Part shown: positions 33,762-43,911 of the stretch, one piece after another | Layout of the letters: each line of letters starts with the position of its first letter | Numbering within the stretch: position 1 is the stretch's first letter | Assembly: GCA_030272155.1 (NCBI GenBank) | Contig: CP126196.1 | Span: 5,952,501 to 6,016,500, forward strand | Direction of reading: 5' to 3' | DNA from: Tetradesmus obliquus | Lineage: Eukaryota > Chlorophyta > Chlorophyceae > Sphaeropleales > Scenedesmaceae | DNA: 64,000 nt | Translations under genes and position numbers: made by a program | Notes under the pieces: generated by a model | What the model saw: only the letters and a program-made list of their open reading frames with translations | Databases searched by the model: none | What the model was told of the DNA's origin: nothing

Positions 33762-35482
33762 ACTACCCTCCGGACCTGTGGTAAAAGTGCTAAAAGTCCG
33801 CTAAAAGTCCCCGGGCACCGGCCTTCAAATCCTTGGGTCGCAGGCTCGACCCCCGGCGCCCTCGCTTGCTTATCACTTTCAGTTGTCCACGTCAGATGAA
33901 ATTACTACAGAAAACTTGTTCGCAGTAAACTTCCGTAGTAAGCTTGTCATACCCGGGAATCCTTCGCGACTGTTTTGTGCAGCGAACGCGCGCCAGAGGG
34001 CCATTTCTGTCTTTTAAACGACGCCAATCACTTTAACTTTCCTGGAGCTATTATTTGGGCGATTAACCTCAACATTATTCGGAGTTGCTGATGCGTGGGG
34101 CCAGCCTAGGGCCGTTTCCCCCTCCTCGACACGGAACAGATCAAACTCCGTAATTCTGTTGTAGCTGTGGCACGGAAGCATTTGTAGCATGAAGTAATGC
34201 CGGAGGAAGTGCCAGCTAGCTTGCGCAGGCACGGAAGGCCGCTGAAAGTGCTGCATCGAGGACTGGATCTGCCGATGTCGTCACAGAAAAGGCGAGTCCG
34301 CCTGGCATATCACCCAGTAGCTAATGCGTGACGTTTATTGGCTGGTGTGCTTCATGCAGCAGCAGGCGCACTTGAAGCAGGTGCACCAGCAGCAGCAAGT
34401 GGAATTGCAGCAGACTGCACCCAGTGCCACTGCCAGGCTGGCAGCAGCAGGTGCACTGGCAGCAGGTGCGCTGGCAGCAGGCTGCACTGGCAGCAGCAGG
34501 TGCACTGATACATGCACTGGCAGCAGACTGCACGGGCAGCTGATTGCTGTAACTGCGCTGGTAGCACCATGCAGTCGCAGCAGTAGGTGCACCGGCTGCT
34601 GGCAGCTGTGTTGTCCACTGCCTGACCACTTGATTGATCTCTATAGTGCTCTACTATGGTGTGATTCTTTACACTGTCCATGCGATGCTGTGCTGCGCTG
34701 CGGCTGCAGGCCAGTACTGGAAGTACTGGAGTGCCATCTACCTGCCCTTGGTGTGCGCTGCTGGCAACAAGCTAGCTCTGCAGAACGGCAACAGCACCAA
34801 CTAAAGCGACTGCAACGGCACCACCAAGGGCATCCCTGGCCCGCCCAGCGCCTACAAAATGCTGCAGCAACGTGGGGTCCATGGATAGTGCAGGGCGCAC
34901 TGGTCAGCAAGTTGTGCGTTCAGAATGCTGCAAGCCGCTCTGCTGATTTTCGTTCGCTGTTTATTACAGTAAATGCAGCACTTGGTGTACACATGCATAG
35001 GCCCCTAATAGCCAAGCGCACATTTCAGTGGTTCCTGAATGGGCTGAAGCAACCAGAACACATGAACTCATTCACTTCAACTGTTGACAGTGGTTGGCAT
35101 TTGCATCATGTTGCTTCAAGTGGCGTTTGACATTCAGTCACAGGTTCTTGGCAGCATGATTACACAGCTGCAATCGATTGACGGTGTTACACTGAAATGG
35201 TGTTTGGATGGTTAAAGGTTGGAGTGTTGGGGATGATTAAGCAGAGTTGTGGAGAATGCTTCATTTGGTGCCAGCATTGCTACTGCATCTGCCATTATCA
35301 TGGTGGCAGCTTGATTGACAGAGTTGTGCTCACGGCCTGGCAGTTGCATGCTTTTCTCGTTGTTTACAAAAAAAGGCATGGAACCCCCTGTTTCGAGGTG
35401 TTTTGACAGCTGTGTGTGCCATATGCTGGCCGGCTGTCATCAGTGTAAATTTCACAAGGGCTGACTTTTTCGCTAAAAAACG
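33762..35482 (+). mobile_element. Retroposon-like unit X, copy 1
   Basis: 1.7 kb almost identical to 40430-42168. The head contains GGACCTGTGGTAAAAGTGCT and CCTTCAAATCC, which resemble Pol III A and B boxes, followed by GGCTCGACCCC, a second B-box-like word. The tail ends CTGACTTTTTCGCTAAAA. The body holds a long open frame (34324-35130) and a coding-like segment AGQYWKYWSAIYLPLV at about 34705-34890. In the latter a TAA at 34802-34804 stands where copy 2 has CAA. The right end abuts the LINE 3' end at 35484. Confidence 0.65.
34324..35130 (+). CDS. Open frame of unit X, copy 1 (hypothetical, 268 aa)
   Basis: Starts MRDVYWLVCFMQQQAHLKQ, then Gln-, Ala- and Cys-rich low-complexity sequence. 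The frame is open in both copies of X. The composition follows the underlying GCAGCAGGTGCACTG repeats, so it may be a chance frame. No domain recognised. Confidence 0.2.
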   Translation: MRDVYWLVCFMQQQAHLKQVHQQQQVELQQTAPSATARLAAAGALAAGALAAGCTGSSRCTDTCTGSRLHGQLIAVTALVAPCSRSSRCTGCWQLCCPLPDHLIDLYSALLWCDSLHCPCDAVLRCGCRPVLEVLECHLPALGVRCWQQASSAERQQHQLKRLQRHHQGHPWPAQRLQNAAATWGPWIVQGALVSKLCVQNAASRSADFRSLFITVNAALGVHMHRPLIAKRTFQWFLNGLKQPEHMNSFTSTVDSGWHLHHVASSGV

Positions 35483-36051
35483 GGAGAGAGGTCTGTTACA
35501 GGGGTGGGCAAGCTATCGCCCTAGAGCGAGTCACTTGCCCCTCTTTCAGCTCACATATCATGAGAACCCGATAGCAAGCCACAAGATGCAACCAAAGTAA
35601 AACTCCAGAGGCATCTTGCAGCCCCTACCTCCCCATAAACCAACAAGTACATGCAGTGCAGCATGTGCGAAGTGCAGCACGAAAAGCAGCAGGGTGCTCA
35701 AAGCACAGGGCACAAAACGCACAAGGGAAGGCAGGCATGGTCCAAACAGCAAGCGGGATGCACAATGGTGCTGCTTACCATAGGTGTTTGGCATGATTGC
35801 ACCAAGGCACTGCTGTACACACCAGACTGCAGCAAGCAGGAGCACGCGGGACCGACAGGAGACACTGCATGTGACATGCAAACTAAGGTGCTACTGCTTC
35901 TGCAATCCTCATGGCTGACAAGCACAGAAGCACGCAATGCTACACACAGAGCTGGAAAATCAAGCACAGTGACACACGACATGCAACATGGCCTTGCCAG
36001 AAAGTGGAAATTGGACAACTACTGACAGCACATCATGTAAAAGCAGGAAGA

Positions 36052-38595
36052 TCAACCAGAGCGGGGCGCCAGTACAATGCGCAGCTGTGCTGGATCAGAT
36101 CGCAAGAACGGGTGATCTCCAGGCACCGCAACACGCCAATGAGCCGGCGCAGCCTCCATTGCCACAAAATCAGCAAGCAATTCCCAAAACCGCAAAACCG
36201 CCTGCTGCTTCGCCTCCTGTAACACCTGCGCTAGTAGTTGCTGCCGCTGTTGTTGTTGTTGCAGCAGCTGCTGCTGCCTACGCTGCTCAACCAGCTCGTT
36301 ATGCTGTTGCTGCGCAGCAGTGAGAGCTGCAGGCTGAAACACATCTGTAATAGGTACCTGCCATTGCGGCGGCGGCGCAGACGGCCGCGGCGCAGCAGGC
36401 GCGGGCGGCGGAATGTGCAGCGTGTTAGCCTGCCCTCGGCCAACATCCATGGCATTCAGAGCAGCTAAACAAATAACCCCCCAAACACCCTGGTGGAGCC
36501 GCTTAGGGCCGGGAGGCCGCTGCATCAACCAGGCATGCCGCATAGCAAGCGGCGGGCGGCCTGCAGCCCGCGTACACCATGTTGCAGGCAACGCAGACAG
36601 CAGGCTGTCAATCACCGCTACCGCAACTGGGCACTCCCAAAAATGGTGCACCAGACCAGGGCACGCAGCGCCACACATGCATGTATCATGCTGCTGGTGC
36701 ATGCGCTGCGACGTAGGCAAGCCATCCATGATCAGCCGCCAATACGTCTCCTTGTACGCATTATCCCAGCGCATCTTCCATAGTGCGCCCTGGGCGGCCG
36801 CCACACATTGCAAACCACGAGTCAATGCCGCGGGCGGGGCACCCGCACCGATCGCAACACTGACAAACCTAGTGCGCCGCTCCTGGCGCTCAGCACGCAG
36901 GGGACCAAGCTGCAATGAGGTAGCTTCACGAACAGACAATTGCGCAACAGACACCGTCTTGCCGCGATGATTCCGCCAGCCTAGCCGCGCCACCAACATG
37001 GCCTCAACATGCTGCTCTGCTGCAGAAGGCATACATGGCGGGTCTGGCACAGCCGCAGGCGGCCAGGGCCGGTCTGCTGCAGGATGCCGCACAACAGCCA
37101 AGGCAGCCCGATGCCACGGCACGGGCAGCAAGTTAACCAAGTCTGTCAAATCTGCCGATTCGTTGTCTGCATTGCTGAAGTTAAAGCCGTACGGCAGCAA
37201 TGGGTGTGGCAGCTGCTGCCGTGCAGCATGCTGGATCACATGCCAAGCGCGACAGAGATCGGCCACAGTGCGGATGCGCGGCCGACACTTGCCGCCAGAA
37301 CATGCATGTCGCCCGCGCACAGAGGGCACGGGATGCATTTGCAGCCCACCGGGCACAAACCCAACCATTGCTTGCAAAAAAGGGTTAGCAAAGACAGGAG
37401 CCAAACTACACCAAGCCCCGGGCTGCAGCACCGGCGCATCCTGCACAGCCTGTAGCTGTGCACGCAACTGCTGCACGTCTGACAGCTGTTGAGGATGTGG
37501 CGGCGGCAGTGCAGGGGCAGGCGCCGCAGGCGCCAACGCCTTCACATCACAAACTTTGCCTAGCGCTTGAAGACCAGCAATCATGCGGCGCAGCGGCGGG
37601 GGAGGGAGGGACTGCTGAGGGAACGCCTGCGACGGCTCCATCGGCGTTTGCGTGTCTTCAAAGCTGTCAAACAAGGACAATGGGCCCCACCATTTATGCT
37701 TAGAACGCAATAGCTCCCGCCCAATGCGGATCCAAGGCAGGTCAGTGTCAGGCGGCGCAGTAGCAAACTGCGCGCCCCACCAAGCATGCCGTGCACGTAC
37801 GTGTTCAAGCCATGGCAAAGCACCAAAGCCACCTTCAGCCGGCCTGCCCGCCAAAAAGCGAGCAGCCACACCAGTGAAACGCCGCACAGACGAAGCAGGT
37901 GCCAACCCTCTATCCACTAGCTTCCCAACTGCCGCAACAAGGTGCTGACGATCAACATCAGGCGGCAAATCAGAGAATTCAGCTGCATAAAGCAAGGTGC
38001 TCACACCATAAGCAGCGCTACCCATACCTCTGCCAAACACCGAGAGCTGCGGAATGTGCGACAGCCGCGCGAGCGCAGCATCCACAGAAGCCAGCTTCTG
38101 ACCCCAATCCACCGGAGAGTCAGAGCCCACGCACACACCCAACACATTGGCCTGCAGGACAGGGCTGAGCGGCAACACACCAGCAGCGTGCTGCTGAGAG
38201 AGCGTCGCGTGCTGCTGCCGCGCAGTAGCACCCAGCAAAAGCAACTTGGATTTGTGCAGGTTGAGCTGCTGCCCAGACGCGGCTGCCATAACCTGCATAT
38301 GTAGTAAAAACTGTGCAACCTGTGCAGGGGAGCGCAGGTAGACCTGCGTATCATCGGCAAACTGAGTCGCTGACAACTGCACACCTTGCACGGTGATGTT
38401 GATGCCTTTACTCTGCAAAAACCTCAACAATGCCTCACCAACAAACAAGTAGAGCAGAGGAGACAGGGGACACCCCTGCCGCACGCCAGCATCAAACCTG
38501 CGCATGCCAGAAACAAAGCCATTCATGCACGCGCATGCATGCGTGTTGGTGAGCAGCAACTTCACCCACTTACAGAATTCAGGCCCCACGCCCAA
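36052..38595 (-). CDS. LINE ORF2, RT C-terminal part and zinc-knuckle tail
   Basis: 847 codons ending in TGA at 36052-36054. GVRQGCPLSPLLYL (motif B) is followed by TQFADDTQVYL with intact FADD at 38350-38361, GQQLNLHKSKLLLLG (motif D/E region), a long connection domain, and near the C-terminus MHQQHDTCMCGAAC...HHFWECP, a CCHC-like knuckle. The end is Gln-rich and then VMEAAPAHWR. This would polymerise cDNA at the target site in an intact element. The first residue given is not a true start: motif A and the endonuclease upstream are missing, so it is not functional alone. Confidence 0.88.
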   Translation of the reverse strand: MGVGPEFCKWVKLLLTNTHACACMNGFVSGMRRFDAGVRQGCPLSPLLYLFVGEALLRFLQSKGINITVQGVQLSATQFADDTQVYLRSPAQVAQFLLHMQVMAAASGQQLNLHKSKLLLLGATARQQHATLSQQHAAGVLPLSPVLQANVLGVCVGSDSPVDWGQKLASVDAALARLSHIPQLSVFGRGMGSAAYGVSTLLYAAEFSDLPPDVDRQHLVAAVGKLVDRGLAPASSVRRFTGVAARFLAGRPAEGGFGALPWLEHVRARHAWWGAQFATAPPDTDLPWIRIGRELLRSKHKWWGPLSLFDSFEDTQTPMEPSQAFPQQSLPPPPLRRMIAGLQALGKVCDVKALAPAAPAPALPPPHPQQLSDVQQLRAQLQAVQDAPVLQPGAWCSLAPVFANPFLQAMVGFVPGGLQMHPVPSVRGRHACSGGKCRPRIRTVADLCRAWHVIQHAARQQLPHPLLPYGFNFSNADNESADLTDLVNLLPVPWHRAALAVVRHPAADRPWPPAAVPDPPCMPSAAEQHVEAMLVARLGWRNHRGKTVSVAQLSVREATSLQLGPLRAERQERRTRFVSVAIGAGAPPAALTRGLQCVAAAQGALWKMRWDNAYKETYWRLIMDGLPTSQRMHQQHDTCMCGAACPGLVHHFWECPVAVAVIDSLLSALPATWCTRAAGRPPLAMRHAWLMQRPPGPKRLHQGVWGVICLAALNAMDVGRGQANTLHIPPPAPAAPRPSAPPPQWQVPITDVFQPAALTAAQQQHNELVEQRRQQQLLQQQQQRQQLLAQVLQEAKQQAVLRFWELLADFVAMEAAPAHWRVAVPGDHPFLRSDPAQLRIVLAPRSG

Positions 38596-38627
38596 CTTTT
38601 ACTTGCTGCTGCTGCTGTTGCTGTTGG

Positions 38628-38990
38628 GGTGGCACTTCATTGGCGGCAGCTGAAGCTGCCGGAGGCACACCATCTGCTAGAGACGGCGTGGACTGCTGCT
38701 GCTGCTGCTGCTGCTGCTGCCGGGGTGGCACTTCACTGGCGGTAGCTGACGCTGCCGGAGGCACACCATCTGCTAGAGACGGCGTGGACTGTTGCTGCTG
38801 CTGTTGTTGCTGCTGCTGGGGCGTCACTGCAGTGGTGGCAGCTGAGGCTGCCGGGGGCACACCATCTGCTGGAGGCGGCGTGGACTGCTGCTGCTGCTGC
38901 TGCTAGGGCGTCACTGCACTGGTGGCACCTGGCGCCGCCGGAGGCACACCACCTGCTAGAGGAGGCGGCGGTGGCTGCTGCTGCTGTTGC
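38628..38990 (-). repeat. Coding minisatellite, four units of about 88-96 bp
   Basis: Units start near 38628, 38724, 38819 and 38907. Each encodes, on the minus strand, a Gln run and then TPSLADGVPPAASA-like sequence ending in VPP or VTP. Units differ mainly in the number of CAG codons. In the fourth unit a CAG has become TAG (38903-38905), ending the ORF1 frame. Confidence 0.85.
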
Positions 38991-39259
38991 TGCTGCGCGT
39001 GCTGCTGCTGCTGCTGGTCATCGGGGCTGACAGCAGCCGTATTGCTGCTGCTGTTGCTGCTGGTGCTGCGGCTGCCGCTGGTGTTGTTGCTGCCGGGCAG
39101 CACGGCGCCGCCTGCACCGCCAGAAACAACGCTGGCGTACGTGCCGCTTGTGGCGCTGCTGCCGCTGTCGCTGTTGCTATTGCTGCTGCTGCTGCTGCTG
39201 CTGCTGCCGGCGGCAGCAGCTGCTGCGGCTGCCTCGGCTGTGGCAGCAGCGCCAGCGCC

Positions 39260-39294
<35 letters not shown>

Positions 39295-40035
39295 TCGTGC
39301 ACAGCCAGGGCGGCATGCTAGGCCCTGGCTGCGGCAGCACAGCCATGCTGGCCTGGCTGTGCTGGAAGCGCGGCAGTGGGCTGGCGCCAGAGCTGTCGAC
39401 CACCTGCAGGTTGAACAAGCCGGAGCCGGCCGTGCTCGGGGGCAGCACCGCGGCAACCAGGCGGCGGTCAGCCATGTTGGCTGCGCACCCGTCGTTGGGC
39501 ACTGGGAAGCAGCCTGCTGTGCGGAAGCCGGCGCCTTCCAGGCAGCGGCGGAGCACAGCGTTGCTGAGCGAGACATTGACACCTGTGACACGCGTGGCTC
39601 TGTAACTGAGCGTGGGCCTGGCGCCCGTGTTTAGACCCACTGTCAGCATGGCGGCGCCTCGAAAGCCTGGTGTAGAGTATGGCTCCGGGAGGGGCAGAGT
39701 GCCCTCAGCAGAGAGCATGTCAGCGAGGGCGCTGGCCATGGCCACTGGGCCAACCGCCTGCACCTCCACGAACGTATCCTGCTTGTCTGCTGTGTCCCTG
39801 AAGCGAGGGGGGTTGATGTGCAGCTGCCCCTCATCTGCTGAAAGCTGTGCTGCACCGCACGCAGCGCTGCACACCGCGCCTACTGCTGGTAGCAGGTTGC
39901 TGCTGACGAGCTTGCGCTGCTCAGGCAGAAGAGCAGGATACCGCACCGTGAAAGCTGCCGTGGAGCAGTCCAGTCCTGCTATATCCTCTGTCGGCACCTT
40001 GAGCAGGAGCAGAGGCTTCTTGAGCGTGGTACGTG

Positions 40036-40086
<51 letters not shown>

Positions 40087-40150
40087 TGCGCTGCTGCTGC
40101 TGCTGCTGCTGCTGCTTCCGCGAGGGGCTATTGCTGCGAGGCATCTGCAA
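38903..40150 (-). CDS. LINE ORF1 protein, Gln-rich
   Basis: 415 codons from ATG at 40150. Starts MPRSNSPSRK, then two long Gln runs. The folded core (about residues 45-240) holds LLLLKVPTEDIAG, FTVRYPALLPEQRK, TFVEVQAVGPVAMASAL and a second LTVGLNTGARPTLSYR block, compatible with RRM-like folds of LINE ORF1 proteins. The second half is Ser/Gly/Asn and Gln low complexity. The expected role is RNA binding in the retrotransposition particle. Ends at a TAG in the minisatellite; without it the frame would run on into further units. Confidence 0.65.
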
Positions 40151-40407
40151 ATAGCGTAATGTGAAGCTAAAGGGTGGTTAAGGCGCCCATAGTTGGCGAG
40201 CAGGCACGGCAGGGGCGTCCAGCAGGCCGCGGGCCGGCAGGCTGTGGCCAGCCGGGCAGGAGCTCCTGCTCGAGCGCCAGCGCCCGCCTACGCTGCTCGA
40301 AACGCTATAACAAAGAGTAATGGATGGCTTAGGTGTGATTGGAGCTGGAAAAAAAAAGTGTCCAGAAGGCCCAAGAAGAGAAAAACTTTTAGGTTAAAAG
40401 TCTATTT

Positions 40408-40429
40408 TGCGACGGCTCCATATTGCACT
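40408..40429 (+). repeat. Target-site duplication of unit X copy 2, left
   Basis: 22 bp beginning TGCGACGGCTCCATATTG, repeated exactly at 42169-42190 on the other side of the insert. Confidence 0.85.
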
Positions 40430-42168
40430 GCCCGGACCTGTGGTAACAGTGCTAAAAGTCCGCTAAAAGTCCCAGGGCACCGGCCTTCAAATCCTTGGGT
40501 CGCAGGCTCGACCCCCGGCGCCCTCGCTTGCTTATCACTTTCAGTTGTCCACGTCAGATGAAATTACTACAGAAAACTTGTTCGCAGTAAACTTCCGTAG
40601 TAAGCTTGTCATACCCGGGAATCCTTCGCGACTGTTTTGTGCAGCGAACGCGCGCCAGAGGGCCATTTCTGTCTTTTAAACGACGCCAATCACTTTACCT
40701 TTCCTGGAGCTATTATTTGGGCGATTAAACTCAACATTATTCGGAGTTGCTGATGCGTGGGGCCAGCCTAGGGCCGTTTCCCCCTCCTCGACACGGAACA
40801 GATCAAATTCCGTCATTCTGTTGTAGCTGTGGCACGGAAGCATTTGTAGCATGAAGGAATGCCGGAGGAAGTAAGTGCCAGCTAGCTTGCGCAGGCACGG
40901 AAGGCCGCTGCAAGTGCTGCATCGAGGACTGGATCTGCCGATGTCGTCACAGAAAAGGCGAGTCCGCCTGGCACATCACCCAGTAGCTATTGCGTGACGT
41001 TTATTGGCTGGTGTGCTTCATGCAGCAGCAGGCGCACTTGAAGCAGGTGCACCAGCAGCAGCAAGTGGAATTGCAGCAGACTGCACCCAGTGCCACTGCC
41101 AGGCTGGCAGCAGCAGGTGCACTGGCAGCAGGTGCGCTGGCAGCAGGCTGCACTGGCAGCAGCAGGTGCACTGATACATGCACTGGCAGCAGACTGCACG
41201 GGCAGCTGATTGCTGTAACTGCGCTGGCAGCACCATGCAGTCGCAGCAGTAGGTGCACCGGCTGCTGGCAGCTGTGTTGTCCACTGCCTGACCACTTGAT
41301 TGATCTCTGTAGTGCTCTACTATGGTGTGGTTCTTTACACTTTCCATGCGCTGCTGTGCTGCGCTGCGGCTGCAGGCCAGTACTGGAAGTACTGGAGTGC
41401 CATCTACCTGCCCTTGGTGTGCGCTGCTGGCAACGAGCTAGCTCTGCAGAACGGCAGCAGCACCAACCAAAGCGACTGCAACGGCACCACCAAGGGCATC
41501 CCTGGCCCGCCCAGCGCCTACAAAATGCTGCAGCAACGTGGGGTCCATGGATAGTGCAGGGCGCACTGGTCAGCAAGTTGTGCGTTCAGAATGCTGCAAG
41601 CCGCTCTGCTGATTTTCGTTCGCTGTTTATTACAGTAAATGCAGCACTTGGTGTACACATGCATAGGCCCCTAATAGCCAAGCGCGCATTTCAGTGGCTC
41701 CTGAATGGGCTGAAGCAACCAGAACACATGAACTCATTCACTTCAACTGTTGACAGTGGTTGGCATTTGCGTCATGTTGCATTCAAGTGGCGTTTGACAT
41801 TCGGTCACAGGTTCTTGGCAGCATGATTACACAGCTGCAATCGATTGACGGTGTTACACTGAAATGGTGTTTGGATGGTTAAAGGTTGGAGTGTTGGGGA
41901 TGATTAAGCAGAGTTGTGGAGAATGCTTCATTTGGTGCCAGCATTGCTACTGCATCTGCCATTATCATGGTGGCAGCTTGATTGACAGAGTTGTGCTCAC
42001 GGCCTGGCAGTTGCATGCTTTTCTCGTTGTTTACAAAAAAAGGCATGGAACCCCCTGTTTTGAGGTGTTTTGACAGCTGTGTGTGCCATATGCTGGCCGG
42101 CTGTCATAAGTGTAAATTTCACAAGGGCTGACTTTTTCGCTAAAAAACTTTTTCGCTAAAAGTATTTA
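40430..42168 (+). mobile_element. Retroposon-like unit X, copy 2, with 22-bp target duplication
   Basis: 1739 bp, near identical to 33769-35482 and flanked by perfect 22-bp direct repeats (40408-40429, 42169-42190). Its 5' end lacks the first few bases seen in copy 1 and in the fragment at 54183. Its 3' end has the tail word TTTTTCGCTAAAA twice. Long target duplication, 5' truncation and a repeated 3' tail together indicate target-primed reverse transcription by a LINE machinery. X is neither a known LINE (no RT) nor a typical short SINE. Its head looks tRNA-derived and its body holds coding-like sequence, so it may be a retroposed composite transcript. Confidence 0.75.
40990..41826 (+). CDS. 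Open frame of unit X, copy 2 (hypothetical, 278 aa)
   Basis: Counterpart of the frame at 34324-35130, slightly longer at its end. Low complexity; may not be expressed. In another frame, 41300-41554 reads AAAGQYWKYWSAIYLPLV and LALQNGSSTNQSDCNG to a TAG, which looks more like real protein (possibly the end of a membrane or secreted protein, since NGS and NGT are glycosylation sequons). Confidence 0.22.
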   Translation: MRDVYWLVCFMQQQAHLKQVHQQQQVELQQTAPSATARLAAAGALAAGALAAGCTGSSRCTDTCTGSRLHGQLIAVTALAAPCSRSSRCTGCWQLCCPLPDHLIDLCSALLWCGSLHFPCAAVLRCGCRPVLEVLECHLPALGVRCWQRASSAERQQHQPKRLQRHHQGHPWPAQRLQNAAATWGPWIVQGALVSKLCVQNAASRSADFRSLFITVNAALGVHMHRPLIAKRAFQWLLNGLKQPEHMNSFTSTVDSGWHLRHVAFKWRLTFGHRFLAA

Positions 42169-42190
42169 TGCGACGGCTCCATATTGCACT
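42169..42190 (+). repeat. Target-site duplication of unit X copy 2, right
   Basis: Exact match to 40408-40429. Confidence 0.85.
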
Positions 42191-43034
42191 ACATATCTAA
42201 TACCTCCGGACGATATATATACAATATTGCATATATATCCATCAAGCTTGAGGGATACAAATAACCCAAAGAATGGTTAGTGACAAATGCAGCCAAAGTT
42301 GTGTGTAGTGTCTGTCCTATTGCCCCATTCAATTCTGCTGTGCTCAGCTGCTGTTTCTGTGGAGAGCTCAACCAATGAACTAGCGTGCGCACTTAGTGTG
42401 TACTTGCACACATTTTCGTGTGACAGCAAGTGTATTGTGTAGAAGTGTAATGTATTACAGCAGGAATGTGCACACCATTTACAGAGTGTGCCAGAATGCA
42501 TGAAGTGCTGGTACTGGCTAGCGCTGCATGCGTAGTCTTACACAGCACTGGTGTGCACAGCAGCAGTGAGTGGTCAGTCTGACTCGAGCAGCGCTGCTAC
42601 GGCGGGAACAGCATTAGATAAGAATTGCATAGCACAATTATGTAGATGCTTTTGAGAAAGAAATAGCTGCAGCAGCGTGCTATTGTGTATAGCATCCAGC
42701 ACGACTGACTGGCGGCTGTAGCAGCAGCCAGGTCAGACTTGTGAGCCCCACAGTGTGTCTGACTGACCAGCCTCAGCATGTCTGTCATGCAGCATGCCTG
42801 ACTGGCAGCTGCCGGTAACTGCGAAGTTACTGGCAGCTGGAAGGTGAAGCTGCCAGCAGCTGAAGGTGAAGATGCGGGAGCTGGAAGGTCATAGGCCGGC
42901 AGCCAGTATATAAGGCTGCAGGAGGGCATGGGAACAGACCCGGAGTTGGATCAGAGAGAACAACGAAGTGAATTGAGTGATCTTTTGTGTAACTTTCTAC
43001 ACCCCCTGAGTTCGAGTTTACCAGCCTGACGTCC
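42191..43034. other. Non-coding stretch with a promoter-like end
   Basis: No gene. The right part holds GGCAGCTGGAAGGTGAAGCT-type repeats (about 42800-42895) and then a TATA-like word, listed separately. Confidence 0.35.
42907..42915 (+). promoter_or_regulatory. TATA-box-like element
   Basis: TATATAAGG about 120 bp before the first copy of the GGGGTTACAC repeat. It could drive transcription of the repeat cluster at 43.0-43.5 kb. Sequence match only. Confidence 0.35.
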
Positions 43035-43471
43035 AAGAAGAGGGGTTACACGGTGTGCACAGGCAACTACGTTGCAACGAACACCCGAAGATCTGGAACG
43101 TCGCAGATGACTCAGCAAAACAGGCTGTCACTCAAAGGAGCCTGACGTCTCTGTTCTCTGGAAAACGTGTATTGCTCAGAGAGAGGTATGTTACAGGGTG
43201 GGCAAGCTATCACCCTAGAGTGAGTCACTTGCCCCTCTTTCAGCTCAAAGAAGAAGAAGGGGTTACACGGTGTGCACAGGCAACTACGTTGCAACGTTCG
43301 TTAACGAACACCCGAAAACTCTTTCAGCTCGCATATCATGAGAACCCGATAGCAAGCTCATTTACATACGGAGAAGAGGGGTTACATGGTGTGCACACGC
43401 AACTACGTTGCAACGAATACCCGAAAATCTGGAACGTCGCAGATGACTCAGCAAAACAGGCTGTCACTCAA
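43035..43471 (+). repeat. GGGGTTACAC repeat, three direct copies
   Basis: Copies at about 43035-43137, 43248-43320 and 43371-43471. The shared core is AGGGGTTACACGGTGTGCAC, then AGGCAACTACGTTGCAACG and AACACCCGAA. The first and third also share TCTGGAACGTCGCAGATGAC. A fragment of the L-c LINE tail (43176-43240) sits between the first and second copy. An inverted copy lies at 45861-45915. Confidence 0.8.
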
Positions 43472-43911
43472 AATGACTCACCCCAGAAAGTCTCTCTGTG
43501 TGTGTAACTTGACGTATGGCCTTGCAGGCAAAGCCGTCAGTCACAGCACACGCAGTGTTGATGCTAAACAAAGGCAGGACTAGTGTAAACAGTGTCAGTG
43601 ACAGCAAGCTGCACTTTATGCAGTGCAGCGGGCGGGCTGAACCCACAGAACAACACCCACCAGCAGCAACACAGCCTGGCAGGCGGTGGTCTGAGGCGAC
43701 AAACTGGGGAGAGAGAGCAGAGGACAAACCAGCTGCTGCAAGGGCCGCACAACTACATTTTGCAGCAGCGATACAGCAACTCACAGCTCCTGCAAAGCAG
43801 AAAGGCTAGCTCTGGCATGTCAGAAGCTCACAGAGAAAGCACGTGCATTTACATACGTGCATTTACATACGTGTCCAGACACGGTTCGTGTCCAGAACGG
43901 CTCAATACGTG
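43472..43911. other. Non-coding stretch
   Basis: No gene was recognised. Two tandem ACGTGCATTTACAT units near 43840-43870. Confidence 0.3.

Larger units (their letters stand above)
35484..40160 (-). mobile_element. LINE family L-c, internally deleted copy
   Basis: The 3' end lies at 35484 (plus strand GAGAGAGGTCTGTTACAGGG), with the same tail in copies at 43912 and, as a fragment, at 43176. Order on the minus strand: ORF1 (40150-38903), a Gln-rich minisatellite (about 38990-38628), then ORF2 starting inside the reverse transcriptase (38595-36052), then a 3' UTR. The endonuclease and the first part of the RT (fingers, motif A) are absent: ORF1-type sequence passes directly into GVGPEFCKWVKLLL at about 38595. 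Either a recombination deletion of about 2 kb or an assembly collapse. Confidence 0.85.

Noticed and set aside
33762-33860. A tRNA gene at the head of unit X.
   Set aside because: A- and B-box-like words are present but no acceptor stem or anticodon arm can be paired; treated as tRNA-like.
43035-43471. Direct repeats as long terminal repeats of an LTR retrotransposon.
   Set aside because: No gag-pol, no TG...CA ends with a primer-binding site, and one copy is inverted.
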